Assembly: GCF_008123425.1 (NCBI RefSeq)
Contig: NZ_VSSS01000061.1
Span: 62,001-126,000, forward strand
Reading direction: 5' to 3'
DNA length: 64,000 nucleotides
Origin: Bradyrhizobium rifense
GTDB lineage: Bacteria; Pseudomonadota; Alphaproteobacteria; Rhizobiales; Xanthobacteraceae
Each line of letters begins with the position of its first letter. The first letter of the stretch is position 1. A model generated the notes under the pieces. The model was not told the DNA's origin. It worked only from the letters and a program-made list of their open reading frames with translations, and made no database searches. A program made the position numbers and the translations under genes. Of this stretch, positions 1 to 7,472 are shown in pieces.

Positions 1-360
1 CTCGCTCTGTCGTCCGCGGCTCAGGCTGCCAACACCGCGACCACCGTTCAAATCGGCATCGCAAACGGCTCCACCGTGAACCAGCAGGGCCACGTGAATG
101 ACTCCTCGACCACGTCCCAGCTCGGCTTCGTGAACAGCGCGAGCACCATGCAGGGCACGACCTCTCCGTCGCTCAACAATGTCAGCTCGGTGACCCAGAT
201 TGGCGTCCTTGGCAACTCGGCCACCACTGGGCAGGTTGCCACCGGCAACAACACCAGCGGGATCAGCCAGACCACGCTCTTCGGCCTCCCGCCGAACAAC
301 TCCGCTGGTGTCGGGCAGCTCGGTGGCGGACTCAACCTCAGCACCATCACGCAGCACTAA
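1..360 (+). CDS. Curlin-repeat protein, 5' end outside window
   Basis: Only the last 119 codons are visible; the frame is open to base 1 and ends with TAA at 358-360. The first visible residues (LALSSAAQAAN) look like the end of a Sec signal peptide with an AQA cleavage site. The rest consists of loose repeats with Gln-x-Gly and Asn-x-Ser/Ala motifs (VQIGIANGSTVNQQG, SQLGFVN, TQIGVLGNSATTGQ, GQLGGGLN), as in CsgA/CsgB curlin repeats. Curlins are secreted through CsgG and form surface amyloid; no csgG or csgF is in view, so the export genes, if linked, lie to the left. Three more repeat proteins follow in the same direction, which supports a curli-like locus. Family assignment rests on repeat pattern, composition and context. 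Confidence 0.75.
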   Translation, partial: LALSSAAQAANTATTVQIGIANGSTVNQQGHVNDSSTTSQLGFVNSASTMQGTTSPSLNNVSSVTQIGVLGNSATTGQVATGNNTSGISQTTLFGLPPNNSAGVGQLGGGLNLSTITQH

Positions 361-372
361 CCAGCCCCGGAC

Positions 373-403
373 CTCTGGGTGCGCGCGCGCCGCGTACCCA
401 GAG
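373..403 (+). terminator. Strong hairpin between curlin genes 1 and 2
   Basis: A 13-bp stem (373-385 with 391-403, one G-U pair) closes a 5-nt loop 12 nt after the first curlin stop codon. Only a weak T-rich stretch (TTATGTTT) follows. It could be an intrinsic terminator, an attenuator or a 3'-end stabiliser that sets unequal amounts of the curlin proteins. Confidence 0.5.
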
Positions 404-479
404 TTATGTTTCAACGGCTACGACCAGACTTCTTGGTGGAGCGGCGGATCGAATAGCTGCTCCTAGCGGAGGAACTCAC

Positions 480-872
480 ATGCGGATCAACTATCTACTC
501 GCAACAGCAGCCATGCTCAGCGCGTTGGCTTCTGTCGATGCCAAAGCCGCCAACACGATCAGCGTGTTGCAATTCGGTACGACAAATCTCTCGTCCACAA
601 CGCAGACCGGCCCGGTGAACAACACTGCGACGACGCTGCAATTCGGGGCCTTCAACCAGGCGTCGAGCATGCAACTCGGTTCATTCTCTTCGGTCAATTC
701 AGTGACGATTGGACAAGGCGGCACGACGCCCACCGCGACCAATAACGCTACGGCTGGCCAAGTCGGAGGCGCCAACACGAGCTTGATTGGCCAGATTGGT
801 TTGAACAACGCCGCCGGGGTGTCCCAGCTTGGCATTCTGAACGGCTCCACGATTTTGCAGCAGGCTCCTTGA
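480..872 (+). CDS. Curlin-repeat protein
   Basis: A 130-residue exported protein. GGAGG at about 469-473 precedes ATG 480 with good spacing. Residues 1-23 form a signal peptide ending in DAKAA. The remainder is a regular series of curlin-type units such as LQFGTTNLSSTTQ, LQFGAFNQASSMQ, GQIGLNNAAGVSQ and SQLGILNGSTILQ, with Gln, Gly, Asn and Ser/Thr at the positions that form the stacked strands of CsgA. There are essentially no charged residues in the repeats, which fits a self-assembling fibre subunit. Whether it is the major subunit or a nucleator cannot be told from sequence. Confidence 0.8.
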   Translation: MRINYLLATAAMLSALASVDAKAANTISVLQFGTTNLSSTTQTGPVNNTATTLQFGAFNQASSMQLGSFSSVNSVTIGQGGTTPTATNNATAGQVGGANTSLIGQIGLNNAAGVSQLGILNGSTILQQAP

Positions 873-916
873 CCTGAGATCGTGTGGTGACTCGGCAAAT
901 ATTGTGGAGGCATATG

Positions 917-1327
917 ATGAACAGGCATCTTCTGGTCGTTGCGACGGCGGTTCTCGTCTCCTGCTTCGCCGCGAACGGCCCCGCGCGGGCGCAGGGCGCT
1001 GACATCAAGACGATCGTCTCGGTCAACGGGCCGCCCGTCGTCGTGAACCAGAGCAGCTCGCTCAACATGGTCGGCGTATTCCAGGTTGGCGGCAACACCG
1101 GCGCGACCGTCACCCAGAACGGAAGCAACAATGCCACGGGAGTCCTGCAATTCGGCGGGACGACATCGGCTTCGGTCGGCCAGACGGGCATGAACAATTT
1201 TGCCTTTGTCGGCCAGGCCGGTCAGTCGGCGACGAGCTTCGTGTCGCAGCTCGGTGCCATGAATACGGGGGCGATCGCTCAGTTCGGCGCGGTCAACTCA
1301 TCGACGGTGATCCAGACCAGTCCGTGA
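917..1327 (+). CDS. Curlin-repeat protein
   Basis: A 136-residue exported protein. TGGAGG at 905-910 lies 6 nt before ATG 917, so this start is preferred over ATG 914 or GTG 884. The signal peptide runs from MNRHLLVV to about ARAQG. After a linker of about 40 residues come curlin-like units (FQVGGNTGATVTQNGSNN, LQFGGTTSASVGQTGMNN, SQLGAMNTGAIAQFGAVNSS). The last unit ends almost at the C terminus, as in its neighbours. It is the third member of the tandem group and is close enough to the flanking genes to share their transcript. Confidence 0.8.
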   Translation: MNRHLLVVATAVLVSCFAANGPARAQGADIKTIVSVNGPPVVVNQSSSLNMVGVFQVGGNTGATVTQNGSNNATGVLQFGGTTSASVGQTGMNNFAFVGQAGQSATSFVSQLGAMNTGAIAQFGAVNSSTVIQTSP

Positions 1328-1344
1328 GCTGATGGGGCGAGGCG

Positions 1345-1815
1345 ATGAGATACGGTCAAAGGCTCATGGCATTGGCGGCGTTGCTCGTCGCCATCAGCGT
1401 TGCGTCCGAGGCGTCCGCAGGATCCAGGCCATTGCCGGCCATTGGTGGGCCCGGGTCCTCCTGGAGCAACAGGAGCGTGAGTATCGAGACGATCGTGGAG
1501 TTCGGCAATAACCCGCAGCCGGTCACGATCGTGGAGAACAGCAGCATCAATATTGCGCGCGTGATCGAAATCGGGACGGGGACCGTCGATGCCACGATTG
1601 TCCAGAACGGGACGCGCAACTATGTCAATGTGATTCAGGTCGGCAATACGACCAACGCGTTGATCGGACAGTCGGGCGTCAGCAACATCGCCGACATCAC
1701 TCAGGTCGGCAATACGACCAATGCGCTCCTGCTTCAGATCGGCGACATGAACACGGGAGCCGTCAGGCAGTTCGGGCGTTTCAACTGGCTGTCGATCTTT
1801 CAGTTTGGACGATGA
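1345..1815 (+). CDS. Curlin-repeat protein with charged N-terminal region
   Basis: A 156-residue exported protein, starting 17 nt after the previous stop and preceded by GGGGCGAGG. The signal peptide ends near SEASAG. The repeat region is richer in Ile, Val and Glu than its neighbours (VEFGNNPQPVTIVEN, IEIGTGTVDATIVQNGTRN) and then becomes typical curlin (IQVGNTTNALIGQSGVSN, TQVGNTTNALLLQIGDMN, RQFGRFNWLSIFQFG). A 21-bp stretch is duplicated exactly at 1635-1655 and 1701-1721. The 66-bp (22-residue) period is the curlin repeat length, so units have duplicated recently. The Glu-containing units may mark an adaptor or nucleator rather than the bulk subunit. Confidence 0.78.
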   Translation: MRYGQRLMALAALLVAISVASEASAGSRPLPAIGGPGSSWSNRSVSIETIVEFGNNPQPVTIVENSSINIARVIEIGTGTVDATIVQNGTRNYVNVIQVGNTTNALIGQSGVSNIADITQVGNTTNALLLQIGDMNTGAVRQFGRFNWLSIFQFGR

Positions 1816-1835
1816 TCGAGATGAAGAGGTGTGAC

Positions 1836-2126
1836 ATGAAGTTCCTCCTGCTCGCATCCGGAATGACCCTCATGACCGCAGTTGCGATGGCGCCAGCCGG
1901 CGCCGGCGAGAGCGGTGATGGTCACACCACCGTGGTCCAGGACGAAAACGGAACCGCAATCATCACGCAAAGCGGTGATCCGGCGCAGGCCGAGGTCAAG
2001 GTCGACAAGGAACCGGGCCGCACCACGGTCTATCGCCGCAGCGGCGGCAACACCGCCATCGTGTCGCAGGGCAGTGGAAATGCGCAGGACATGCTGGACT
2101 GGCTGCGCAAGCAGCAGGGCCGTTGA
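1836..2126 (+). CDS. Small exported protein of the curli-like locus
   Basis: A 96-residue exported protein. AGAGG at 1825-1829 lies 6 nt before ATG 1836, which opens a clean signal peptide (MKFLLLASGMTLMTAVAMA, cleavage near AGAGE). An in-frame ATG at 1812 overlaps the preceding stop and is the alternative start. The mature part has two curlin-like fragments (TTVVQDENGTAIITQSG, GGNTAIVSQGSGNAQD) around a charged segment with Lys, Glu and Arg, and ends in a hydrophilic helix. It is therefore not a standard fibre subunit. A chaperone or tether role is possible but unproven. Confidence 0.65.
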   Translation: MKFLLLASGMTLMTAVAMAPAGAGESGDGHTTVVQDENGTAIITQSGDPAQAEVKVDKEPGRTTVYRRSGGNTAIVSQGSGNAQDMLDWLRKQQGR

Positions 2127-2313
2127 CGCGCGGCATTCCCGGGAACGAAGTCCCCGAAGCCAGGCGAAATTCCGGGCGTTCTGCCGCACCGGGTTCCCTG
2201 TTAATCCCGTGCCTTAACCAACAATTAATTATACGTTTGCGGGTGGGCGACAGCCCGGCCTAGCGTGCGGTGGGGAGCCGCTATCTGCGAAGCCAAACGA
2301 GTTGGTGCGTATC

Positions 2314-2763
2314 ATGATGTCCAGATCAAATGGGGCGTTGCTCGCCTCGCTCAGCGCAGCCGCGCTGCTCCTTAGCTCCGGCGACAGTTTTGCACGACCG
2401 GGCGGCGGCGCCCCGCATGGCATGGTGACCGCTGCCGCACCGCCGGCAGCAGTACGTCCGCCGATCGCGCCGGGCGCGCGGTTCCGCGGCCGCAACAATC
2501 GTTTCGTCTATTGGCCGGGCGGCGGCGGGTTCTTCAACGATGGCGCGGCGTACAGCGAGCCTTTCGCCGATGCCGGACAGCCCGTCACCAACGACGTTCG
2601 CTATACCTACACCTACGACGTTCCCTGGGACTGGGCGCATCGCTTCCCGCCGAACGTCGTGCCGTCCGACCGGCCCTATGTCCCGAGCTGTCCGACGGAA
2701 TCCGTGACGGTGCCCGGCCGCGGCGGTGGCGAGCACACCGTCAACATCATGCGCTGCTACTGA
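2314..2763 (+). CDS. Conserved-looking exported protein of unknown function
   Basis: About 149 residues. I chose ATG 2314 (an ATG-ATG pair at 2314/2317); an in-frame TTG at 2302 is possible, and no clear Shine-Dalgarno decides. Residues 1-28 form a signal peptide (LLASLSAAALLLSSGDSFA). The mature protein is rich in Gly, Pro and Tyr, has a FRGRNNRFVYWPGGGGFF segment, and ends in a region with two cysteines (VPSCPTESVTV and IMRCY at the C terminus) that could form a disulfide. I recognise no domain. It stands alone between the curli-like genes and an oppositely oriented gene. Confidence 0.6.
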   Translation: MMSRSNGALLASLSAAALLLSSGDSFARPGGGAPHGMVTAAAPPAAVRPPIAPGARFRGRNNRFVYWPGGGGFFNDGAAYSEPFADAGQPVTNDVRYTYTYDVPWDWAHRFPPNVVPSDRPYVPSCPTESVTVPGRGGGEHTVNIMRCY

Positions 2764-2788
2764 GCGGCGTACGGCATCACTGAATGCG

Positions 2789-3103
2789 TTAGAGGATTCC
2801 TGCCGCGGTGGCCTGGTCGCGGTCGGACTGCTTCCGCCTGACATTCGCGAGCTCGCGGCTGCAAGCCACAAACGGGGTCGTTCCCGGGCGCAGCCCGAAC
2901 CGACCGCAGACATCTCGATCCTCATCCGCAATGACGCGCGCTAGCTCCGCCTCGGCGGCCTGGCGCAGCGCTGGCGCCGAGACGAGCGCGTGCAGCCCAA
3001 AGGCTGTCACAACGGCAAGCACCAGCGCAGCCGCGACTGTGGGGCGCTGCATCTCGTCGGCCGTGTCATGAGAAGGGCGTGCCTTGCTTCTAGCTTCGGT
3101 CAT
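2789..3103 (-). CDS. Small single-pass membrane protein
   Basis: About 104 residues. GGAGAGG precedes ATG 3103 at good spacing, so this start beats the in-frame ATG at 3127. A hydrophilic N terminus of about 25 residues is followed by one transmembrane helix (VAAALVLAVVTAFGLHALV) and a hydrophilic C-terminal domain with two cysteines (DRDVCGRFGLRPGTTPFVAC) and a basic end. The spacing of these residues looks conserved, but I cannot assign a family. It converges on the exported-protein gene at 2314-2763. Confidence 0.6.
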   Translation of the reverse strand: MTEARSKARPSHDTADEMQRPTVAAALVLAVVTAFGLHALVSAPALRQAAEAELARVIADEDRDVCGRFGLRPGTTPFVACSRELANVRRKQSDRDQATAAGIL

Positions 3104-3188
3104 GAAATCCTCTCCCGAATGAAACATCGATGGTCAGAAAAAATGATCGTCGAGCCGCCCGACAAAATCGCCGGATACAACATCAATA

Positions 3189-3207
3189 CCCGCTGCGTCG
3201 CAGCGGG
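3189..3207 (-). terminator. Hairpin downstream of the GNAT gene
   Basis: A perfect 8-bp stem with a 3-nt loop, about 50 nt past the stop of the leftward GNAT gene. Only a weakly T-rich stretch follows on the minus strand (TATTGATGTTG), so it is at best a modest terminator. Confidence 0.35.
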
Positions 3208-3255
3208 AACGTGAAACAGATTACAAATTTCAAGCCGGCGGATTAAGAGTCGGTA

Positions 3256-4098
3256 CTAGCCGAGTTCAAAACTGGTTACGCCGAACACGCGGTCGAGCCG
3301 CAGTGACGGGACTGCTCCAGTGTACATTCGTGCCGTTTCGAATGTCGGCTTCAGGCCAAGGGATTCCGCTACCGCAATAGCGTCGCGGTTCACCGCGGGG
3401 ATGTCGAGCACAATCTCGCTGCTTCCGCTGTTCGCCAGCAAAGCCTGGAGGATGGCGTCCGCCGCAGCGCGGTTATCGGCTACCAGCGGGCCGATCTTGT
3501 GGCCTGTCCTGCAGGGGCGGATCACCCCCCATGCGGCGAGCTTGCCGTCGCGCAGCAGTGCGCGGCCGACATGGCCGGGCGTATTGATCCAGGCGTGCAG
3601 GAAGGCCGCGCGCGGGGCAGGGAAGACGGTTGTATCGTCGGCTTCGACCAGCGCAAACGGGATCGCGTCGAGCGCAACGACATCGGCCGGCGCCTTCGGT
3701 GGTGCCGCGATGGTGCCGCCATAGCGGATATTGGCGTAAGCGAGCTGGAAGCCGGATTTTCTGTAATTGTCCTGCTGTGCCACGACGCCGTCGAGGCCGA
3801 TCACGCGCGAGCCGGCATGCGCGATCGCGGCATTCCAGATGCGCAGGCCGTGACCTCTGCCACGAAAGCCTGCGCGCACGATGTAGAAGCCGAGGAAGGC
3901 GAAGCGGTCGTCGTAATTGACGCAGGAGACGGTCGCGACCGGCTCGCCGTCGATCTCGCCGACGAAGAAACCTTTCGCGTCCGGGATTGCAAAGCAGGCG
4001 GCGTCGCGCAGGCCCGGATTCCAGCCCTCGGCCGCGGCCCAGTCGATCGCGATGGAGATCTCCTCTAGGCGCAAATTGCGGATCTGCAAATCGCTCAT
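3256..4098 (-). CDS. GNAT-family N-acetyltransferase
   Basis: About 280 residues, starting at ATG 4098 (MSDLQIRNLRLEEI). The N-terminal half is a GNAT domain: an acidic strand, then GFYIVRAGFRGRGHGLRIW, whose R-G-R-G-H-G segment is the acetyl-CoA pyrophosphate loop. The C-terminal half, from about residue 150, resembles the second domain of YitH-type acetyltransferases, which acts as an acceptor-side lid. GNAT enzymes move an acetyl group from acetyl-CoA to an amine; the substrate here is unknown. It is divergent from the SDR gene at 4224 and may share its promoter region. Confidence 0.8.
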   Translation of the reverse strand: MSDLQIRNLRLEEISIAIDWAAAEGWNPGLRDAACFAIPDAKGFFVGEIDGEPVATVSCVNYDDRFAFLGFYIVRAGFRGRGHGLRIWNAAIAHAGSRVIGLDGVVAQQDNYRKSGFQLAYANIRYGGTIAAPPKAPADVVALDAIPFALVEADDTTVFPAPRAAFLHAWINTPGHVGRALLRDGKLAAWGVIRPCRTGHKIGPLVADNRAAADAILQALLANSGSSEIVLDIPAVNRDAIAVAESLGLKPTFETARMYTGAVPSLRLDRVFGVTSFELG

Positions 4099-4223
4099 GT
4101 TGCGTGGCCTCGTGGCGATGGGTTTGTTAGCAAGTCTGGTTTGCGGGCAAGTCTGGTTGTAGAAGGCCTGATGGCAGGCTGAGCCTCTGGTTCGCCTCAA
4201 CGCTATCACAGGGATGATCGGTC

Positions 4224-4928
4224 ATGGCAGCAGAGAAGGTCGCACTCGTCACAGCAGGCGGAAGCGGCATGGGGGCAGGGGCCGCGCGGCGGCTCGCAGC
4301 CGACGGCTTTCGTGTCGCGATCCTGTCGTCCTCCGGCAAGGGCGAGGCGCTCGCGGCTGAGCTCGGCGGGTTCGGCGTGACCGGCTCCAACACATCCAAT
4401 GACGATCTGAAGCGCCTCGTCGACGGCGCGCTGGCAAAGTGGGGACGCATCGACGTGCTCGTCAACAGCGCCGGCCACGGCCCGCGTGCGGCGATCACCG
4501 AAATTACCGACGAGCAGTGGCACCTCGGCCTCGACACGTATTTGCTGAACGTGATCCGTCCGACCCGGCTGGTGATGGCGGCGATGCAGGCGCAGAAGGG
4601 CGGCGCCATCATCAACATCTCGACCGCCTGGGCGTTCGAGCCGAGCGCGATGTTTCCGACCTCGGCGGTGTTCCGCGCAGGGCTCGCGGCCTTCACCAAG
4701 ATTTTCACCGATACCCATGCGGCCGACAACATCCGCATGAACAATGTGCTGCCGGGCTGGATCGACAGCCTGCCGCAAACCGATGCGCGCCGCGACAGCG
4801 TGCCGCTGAAGCGCTACGGCAAGGTCGAGGAGATCGCGGCGACGGTCTCGTTCCTGGCATCCGACGGCGCCGCCTACATCACCGGCCAGAACATCCGCGT
4901 CGACGGCGGGCTGACGCGCTCGGTCTGA
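4224..4928 (+). CDS. SDR-fold protein with altered catalytic motif
   Basis: A 234-residue short-chain dehydrogenase/reductase fold. The cofactor loop TAGGSGMGAG (residues about 10-19), the NSAGHG segment and the C-terminal ITGQNIRVDGG motif are all present. The catalytic Ser region is kept (INISTAW), but at the Tyr-x-x-x-Lys position the protein reads S-A-V-F-R (within FPTSAVFRAGLAAFTK), so both Tyr and Lys are replaced. Classical SDR chemistry needs that pair, so the protein may be a binding or regulatory paralogue, or use other residues. The rest of the sequence is intact, which argues against a decaying gene. Confidence 0.85.
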   Translation: MAAEKVALVTAGGSGMGAGAARRLAADGFRVAILSSSGKGEALAAELGGFGVTGSNTSNDDLKRLVDGALAKWGRIDVLVNSAGHGPRAAITEITDEQWHLGLDTYLLNVIRPTRLVMAAMQAQKGGAIINISTAWAFEPSAMFPTSAVFRAGLAAFTKIFTDTHAADNIRMNNVLPGWIDSLPQTDARRDSVPLKRYGKVEEIAATVSFLASDGAAYITGQNIRVDGGLTRSV

Positions 4929-5200
4929 GGCGGGCTCGTTCGAGCCGCGGTCTCGCTGCCTTGTTGTCACGCGACACGGTCCTGCATCGCGCGTCGCCGA
5001 TGAAGGATGGTGCGTGGCCCTTGGGTCACACCCGTCATCCATCTGTACGAACTCCGGCGCACACTACGTCACAGTCCATGCGAACTTCGCGGCAGCCCAA
5101 GACGCTGCGCGGTGTGCAGACTATGCCTACCCGTGCCGGAAACACCTGACCGGTGCATTCGGAAACGCGCGGTGCGATCGCGTGGGGCAAGGAGACTGGA

Positions 5201-6034
5201 ATGAAGAAGTTTTTGCTGGCGGCAGCGATGGTTGTGTTAGGCAGCGCGTCTACCTTCGCGGCCGATCTCGCGCCGCATTATGCCAAGGCGCCGATGATGG
5301 CGCCGGCCTACAACTGGACGGGTTTTTACGTCGGCGCCAATGTCGGCGGGCAGTGGGGTAGCGCCGATCCGAGCACTTCGACCGTGTTCTCTCCGACAGG
5401 CTACTTCGCGGCCAGCAGCGTCCCCGCCATCAGCGCGGTCGGCGCCCAGGGCGTTAACAGCTCCAGCGTGACCGGCGGCTTCACGGCCGGCTACAACTGG
5501 CAGGTCGATCGCGCGGTGCTCGGCCTCGAAGGCGACATCAACTATTTCGGCTTCAAGGGCAGCGCGTCGGGCTCGGCGCTCTATCCCTGCTGCGCGCCGA
5601 CCGGCTTCACCGTGTCATCGCAGGTATCGGCCGATTGGCTTGCCACCATCCGCGGCCGCATCGGCGTCCTGGCTGCTCCGACCTGGCTGCTTTACGCCAC
5701 GGGCGGCGCGGCGATCGCAGAAGTGAAGGGCAATTTCAACTTCACCGACACGTTCGCGGCGGCAACCGAGTCAAGCGCGATCCGGGACACGCGGGTCGGC
5801 TGGACCGCGGGCGTCGGCACCGAATACGCGTTCGGGGGCGGCTGGTCGCTCAAGGCCGAATATCTCTATGTTGATCTCGGCCGCGCCAGCACAACCAGCA
5901 CGAACCTCGCTGCGTTCGTCCCGGCTATTTCGTTCCCGGCCAACGCTTACACCCACTCGTTCGACATCAAGTCGAACATTGTCCGCGTCGGCGTGAACTA
6001 CAAGTTCGGCGGACCGGTCGTCGCCAGGTACTGA
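5201..6034 (+). CDS. Outer-membrane beta-barrel protein, Omp25/31 (OMP_b-brl) family
   Basis: A 277-residue outer-membrane protein. AAGGAG at 5189-5194 sets ATG 5201. The signal peptide is MKKFLLAAAMVVLGSASTFA. The mature start AYNWTGFYVGANVGGQWG is the signature of the small 8-stranded barrels (Omp25, Omp31, RopB-like) common in Rhizobiales. Later strands include GFTAGYNWQ, WSLKAEYLYVDLG and IVRVGVNYKFGG. These proteins stabilise the outer membrane; their exact roles are poorly defined. The gene is monocistronic and ends at a strong terminator. Confidence 0.9.
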   Translation: MKKFLLAAAMVVLGSASTFAADLAPHYAKAPMMAPAYNWTGFYVGANVGGQWGSADPSTSTVFSPTGYFAASSVPAISAVGAQGVNSSSVTGGFTAGYNWQVDRAVLGLEGDINYFGFKGSASGSALYPCCAPTGFTVSSQVSADWLATIRGRIGVLAAPTWLLYATGGAAIAEVKGNFNFTDTFAAATESSAIRDTRVGWTAGVGTEYAFGGGWSLKAEYLYVDLGRASTTSTNLAAFVPAISFPANAYTHSFDIKSNIVRVGVNYKFGGPVVARY

Positions 6035-6060
6035 TCGGTATCCCGTTCCGGTTCTCGCGT

Positions 6061-6094
6061 GGAAAGCCCCGGCTCGGCCGGGGCTTTCCGTTTT
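6061..6094 (+). terminator. Rho-independent terminator of the OMP gene
   Basis: A perfect 13-bp GC-rich stem (6061-6073 with 6077-6089) with a 3-nt loop, followed by GTTTT, 26 nt after the barrel-protein stop. It also lies just beyond the 3' end of the leftward gene at 6100. Confidence 0.9.
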
Positions 6095-6099
6095 GACGT

Positions 6100-7294
6100 T
6101 CAGCCGCCGTGCGCGACCACGAGATGCGCCAGCGCGGGCAGGATCTTGTAGCGTGCGATCTCGTGCGGATATTCGCCGCGATTGGCGAGCAGCACGATGC
6201 CGAGGCGGTGCGCCGGCACCAGGCCGATATAGCCGGAGGCGTTGTTGAGGCCGCCCGGCTTGTCGACGACGGTGACGCCGGGAAGGTGCACGGTCTCCCA
6301 GGCAATGGCTTGGCCGAACGTGGCCTGGCCGAACCTTTGGTCGACGTGGAAACTCTCGCGCTGTGTCATGCGCAGCGCTTCGCGCAGCTGCGGATCGATC
6401 GAACGGCCGTCGACGGCCGCCGCGACGAAGGCTGCAATATCCCGCGCGGACGAGAACATCTGGCCGGTGCCGGGGAAGTCGAAATAGCTCTGCTGGTCGC
6501 CGATCGGGCCGATCGCGGTGCCCTGGTCGGAATAGCCCTGCACGACGCGCCGCAGGGCGGCGTCGTCCATGATCGCGCGGTTGTCAGGTCCGCGTTCGGG
6601 AATGGACGTGGCTTGCATGCCGAGCGGCGTGAGGATGCGGCTCTCGACCAGTTTTGCAATCGGCGTGCGATAGCAGCGCTCGAGCACGAGCTGGAGCAGG
6701 ACGTAGCCGGCATGACTGTAGATGCGCTGCTTGCCGGGCCCAACGCCCGCAGGCGGCGTCCAGGCGTTGAGCATCGCGATGAATTGCGTCTGCGAGTACG
6801 TATCATTTGGCCAGGGCGGGTGAATCGGTCGGCAGCAGCAGTCCCGAGGTGTGCGTGGCGAGCTCGCCGATGGTGACGTGGCGGATGTAGTCGCCGTCGA
6901 GCTCCGGCAGATATTTGGGCACGGGATCGTCGAGCCGCAGCTCGCCGCGGAGCGTGCCGAGTGCCACCAGCGCCGCCTCGAACGGTTTTCTCAAAGAAGC
7001 GAGGTTGAACAGCGTGTCCGGCGTCACTGGCTGTTTGGTGGCATCATCGGCAAAGCCGTAATTGAAGAATTCGACATGGCGGCCGGCATAGAGCGCAGCC
7101 GCAAGGCCGCCCGGATGCTCCAGTGTCGCGGTCGGTGCGAGCTCGGCGGCGACGATGTCGCGCATCTGCGCGATCATGTCCGAATCCGCCGATGCGCGGC
7201 GTGGCCCGGCCAGCGCGGCCGCGAAGGGAACAAGCGCGGCGCGGGCGAGGGATCGCCTTGTGATGTGCGGTGACGAGATGACAACAGGCGGCAC
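6100..7294 (-). pseudogene. Class-C beta-lactamase-like serine hydrolase, frameshifted
   Basis: Two minus-strand frames encode the two halves of one protein. The N-terminal half (7294 to 6803, GTG start) has a twin-arginine-type signal (TRRSLARAALVPFAAALAG) and the nucleophile motif S-L-R-K in LFNLASLRKPFEAAL. It ends in an out-of-frame stop soon after TSGLLLPTD. The C-terminal half (open from about 6823 to 6100) continues as HPPWPNDTYSQTQFIAML. It holds YSHAGY at the Tyr-x-Asn position and DKPGGLNNASGYIGLVP at the Lys-Thr-Gly position, as in AmpC-like enzymes. Removing one base in the run at 6823-6824 restores a single frame of about 397 codons. Either the gene is broken or the assembly has an error here. 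His for Asn and Pro for Thr in the motifs suggest a divergent hydrolase even when intact. Confidence 0.8.
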
Positions 7295-7406
7295 GTGATC
7301 CGGTGAATCATACGATGCGCCCCCGGAGACCAGTTTAGCGGGGGCATGCTGGCGTCCAATTCACGATTGCGCGTGCGGGTTCCGTGTTGGCGGGCTCTAA
7401 AAATAC

Positions 7407-7422
7407 TTAGCTTACGAGCTAA
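7407..7422. promoter_or_regulatory. Upstream palindrome, likely ArsR-type operator 1
   Basis: A 16-bp site TTAGCTTACGAGCTAA with perfect 6-bp arms, upstream of the -35 element. It shares TTAGCT and GCTAA with the second site exactly 50 bp downstream, about five helical turns, so both sites face the same side of the DNA. Confidence 0.6.
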
Positions 7423-7428
7423 CAATCG

Positions 7429-7457
7429 TTGACGCCGCCTCGCGGCAGGCTTATAGT
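7429..7457 (+). promoter_or_regulatory. Sigma70-like promoter of the ArsR-type gene
   Basis: TTGACG (7429-7434), a 17-bp spacer, then TATAGT (7452-7457). The expected transcription start is about 7463-7466, at or next to ATG 7465, so the mRNA should be leaderless or nearly so. No Shine-Dalgarno precedes the ATG. Confidence 0.65.
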
Positions 7458-7472
7458 TAGCTACATGGCTAA
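7457..7472. promoter_or_regulatory. Palindrome over the start codon, likely ArsR-type operator 2
   Basis: TTAGCTACATGGCTAA, with arms GTTAGC/GCTAAC when extended by one base each side, covers the end of the -10 element, the predicted start site and ATG 7465. Protein bound here would block initiation, so autorepression by the ArsR-type product is the simple reading. Confidence 0.65.
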
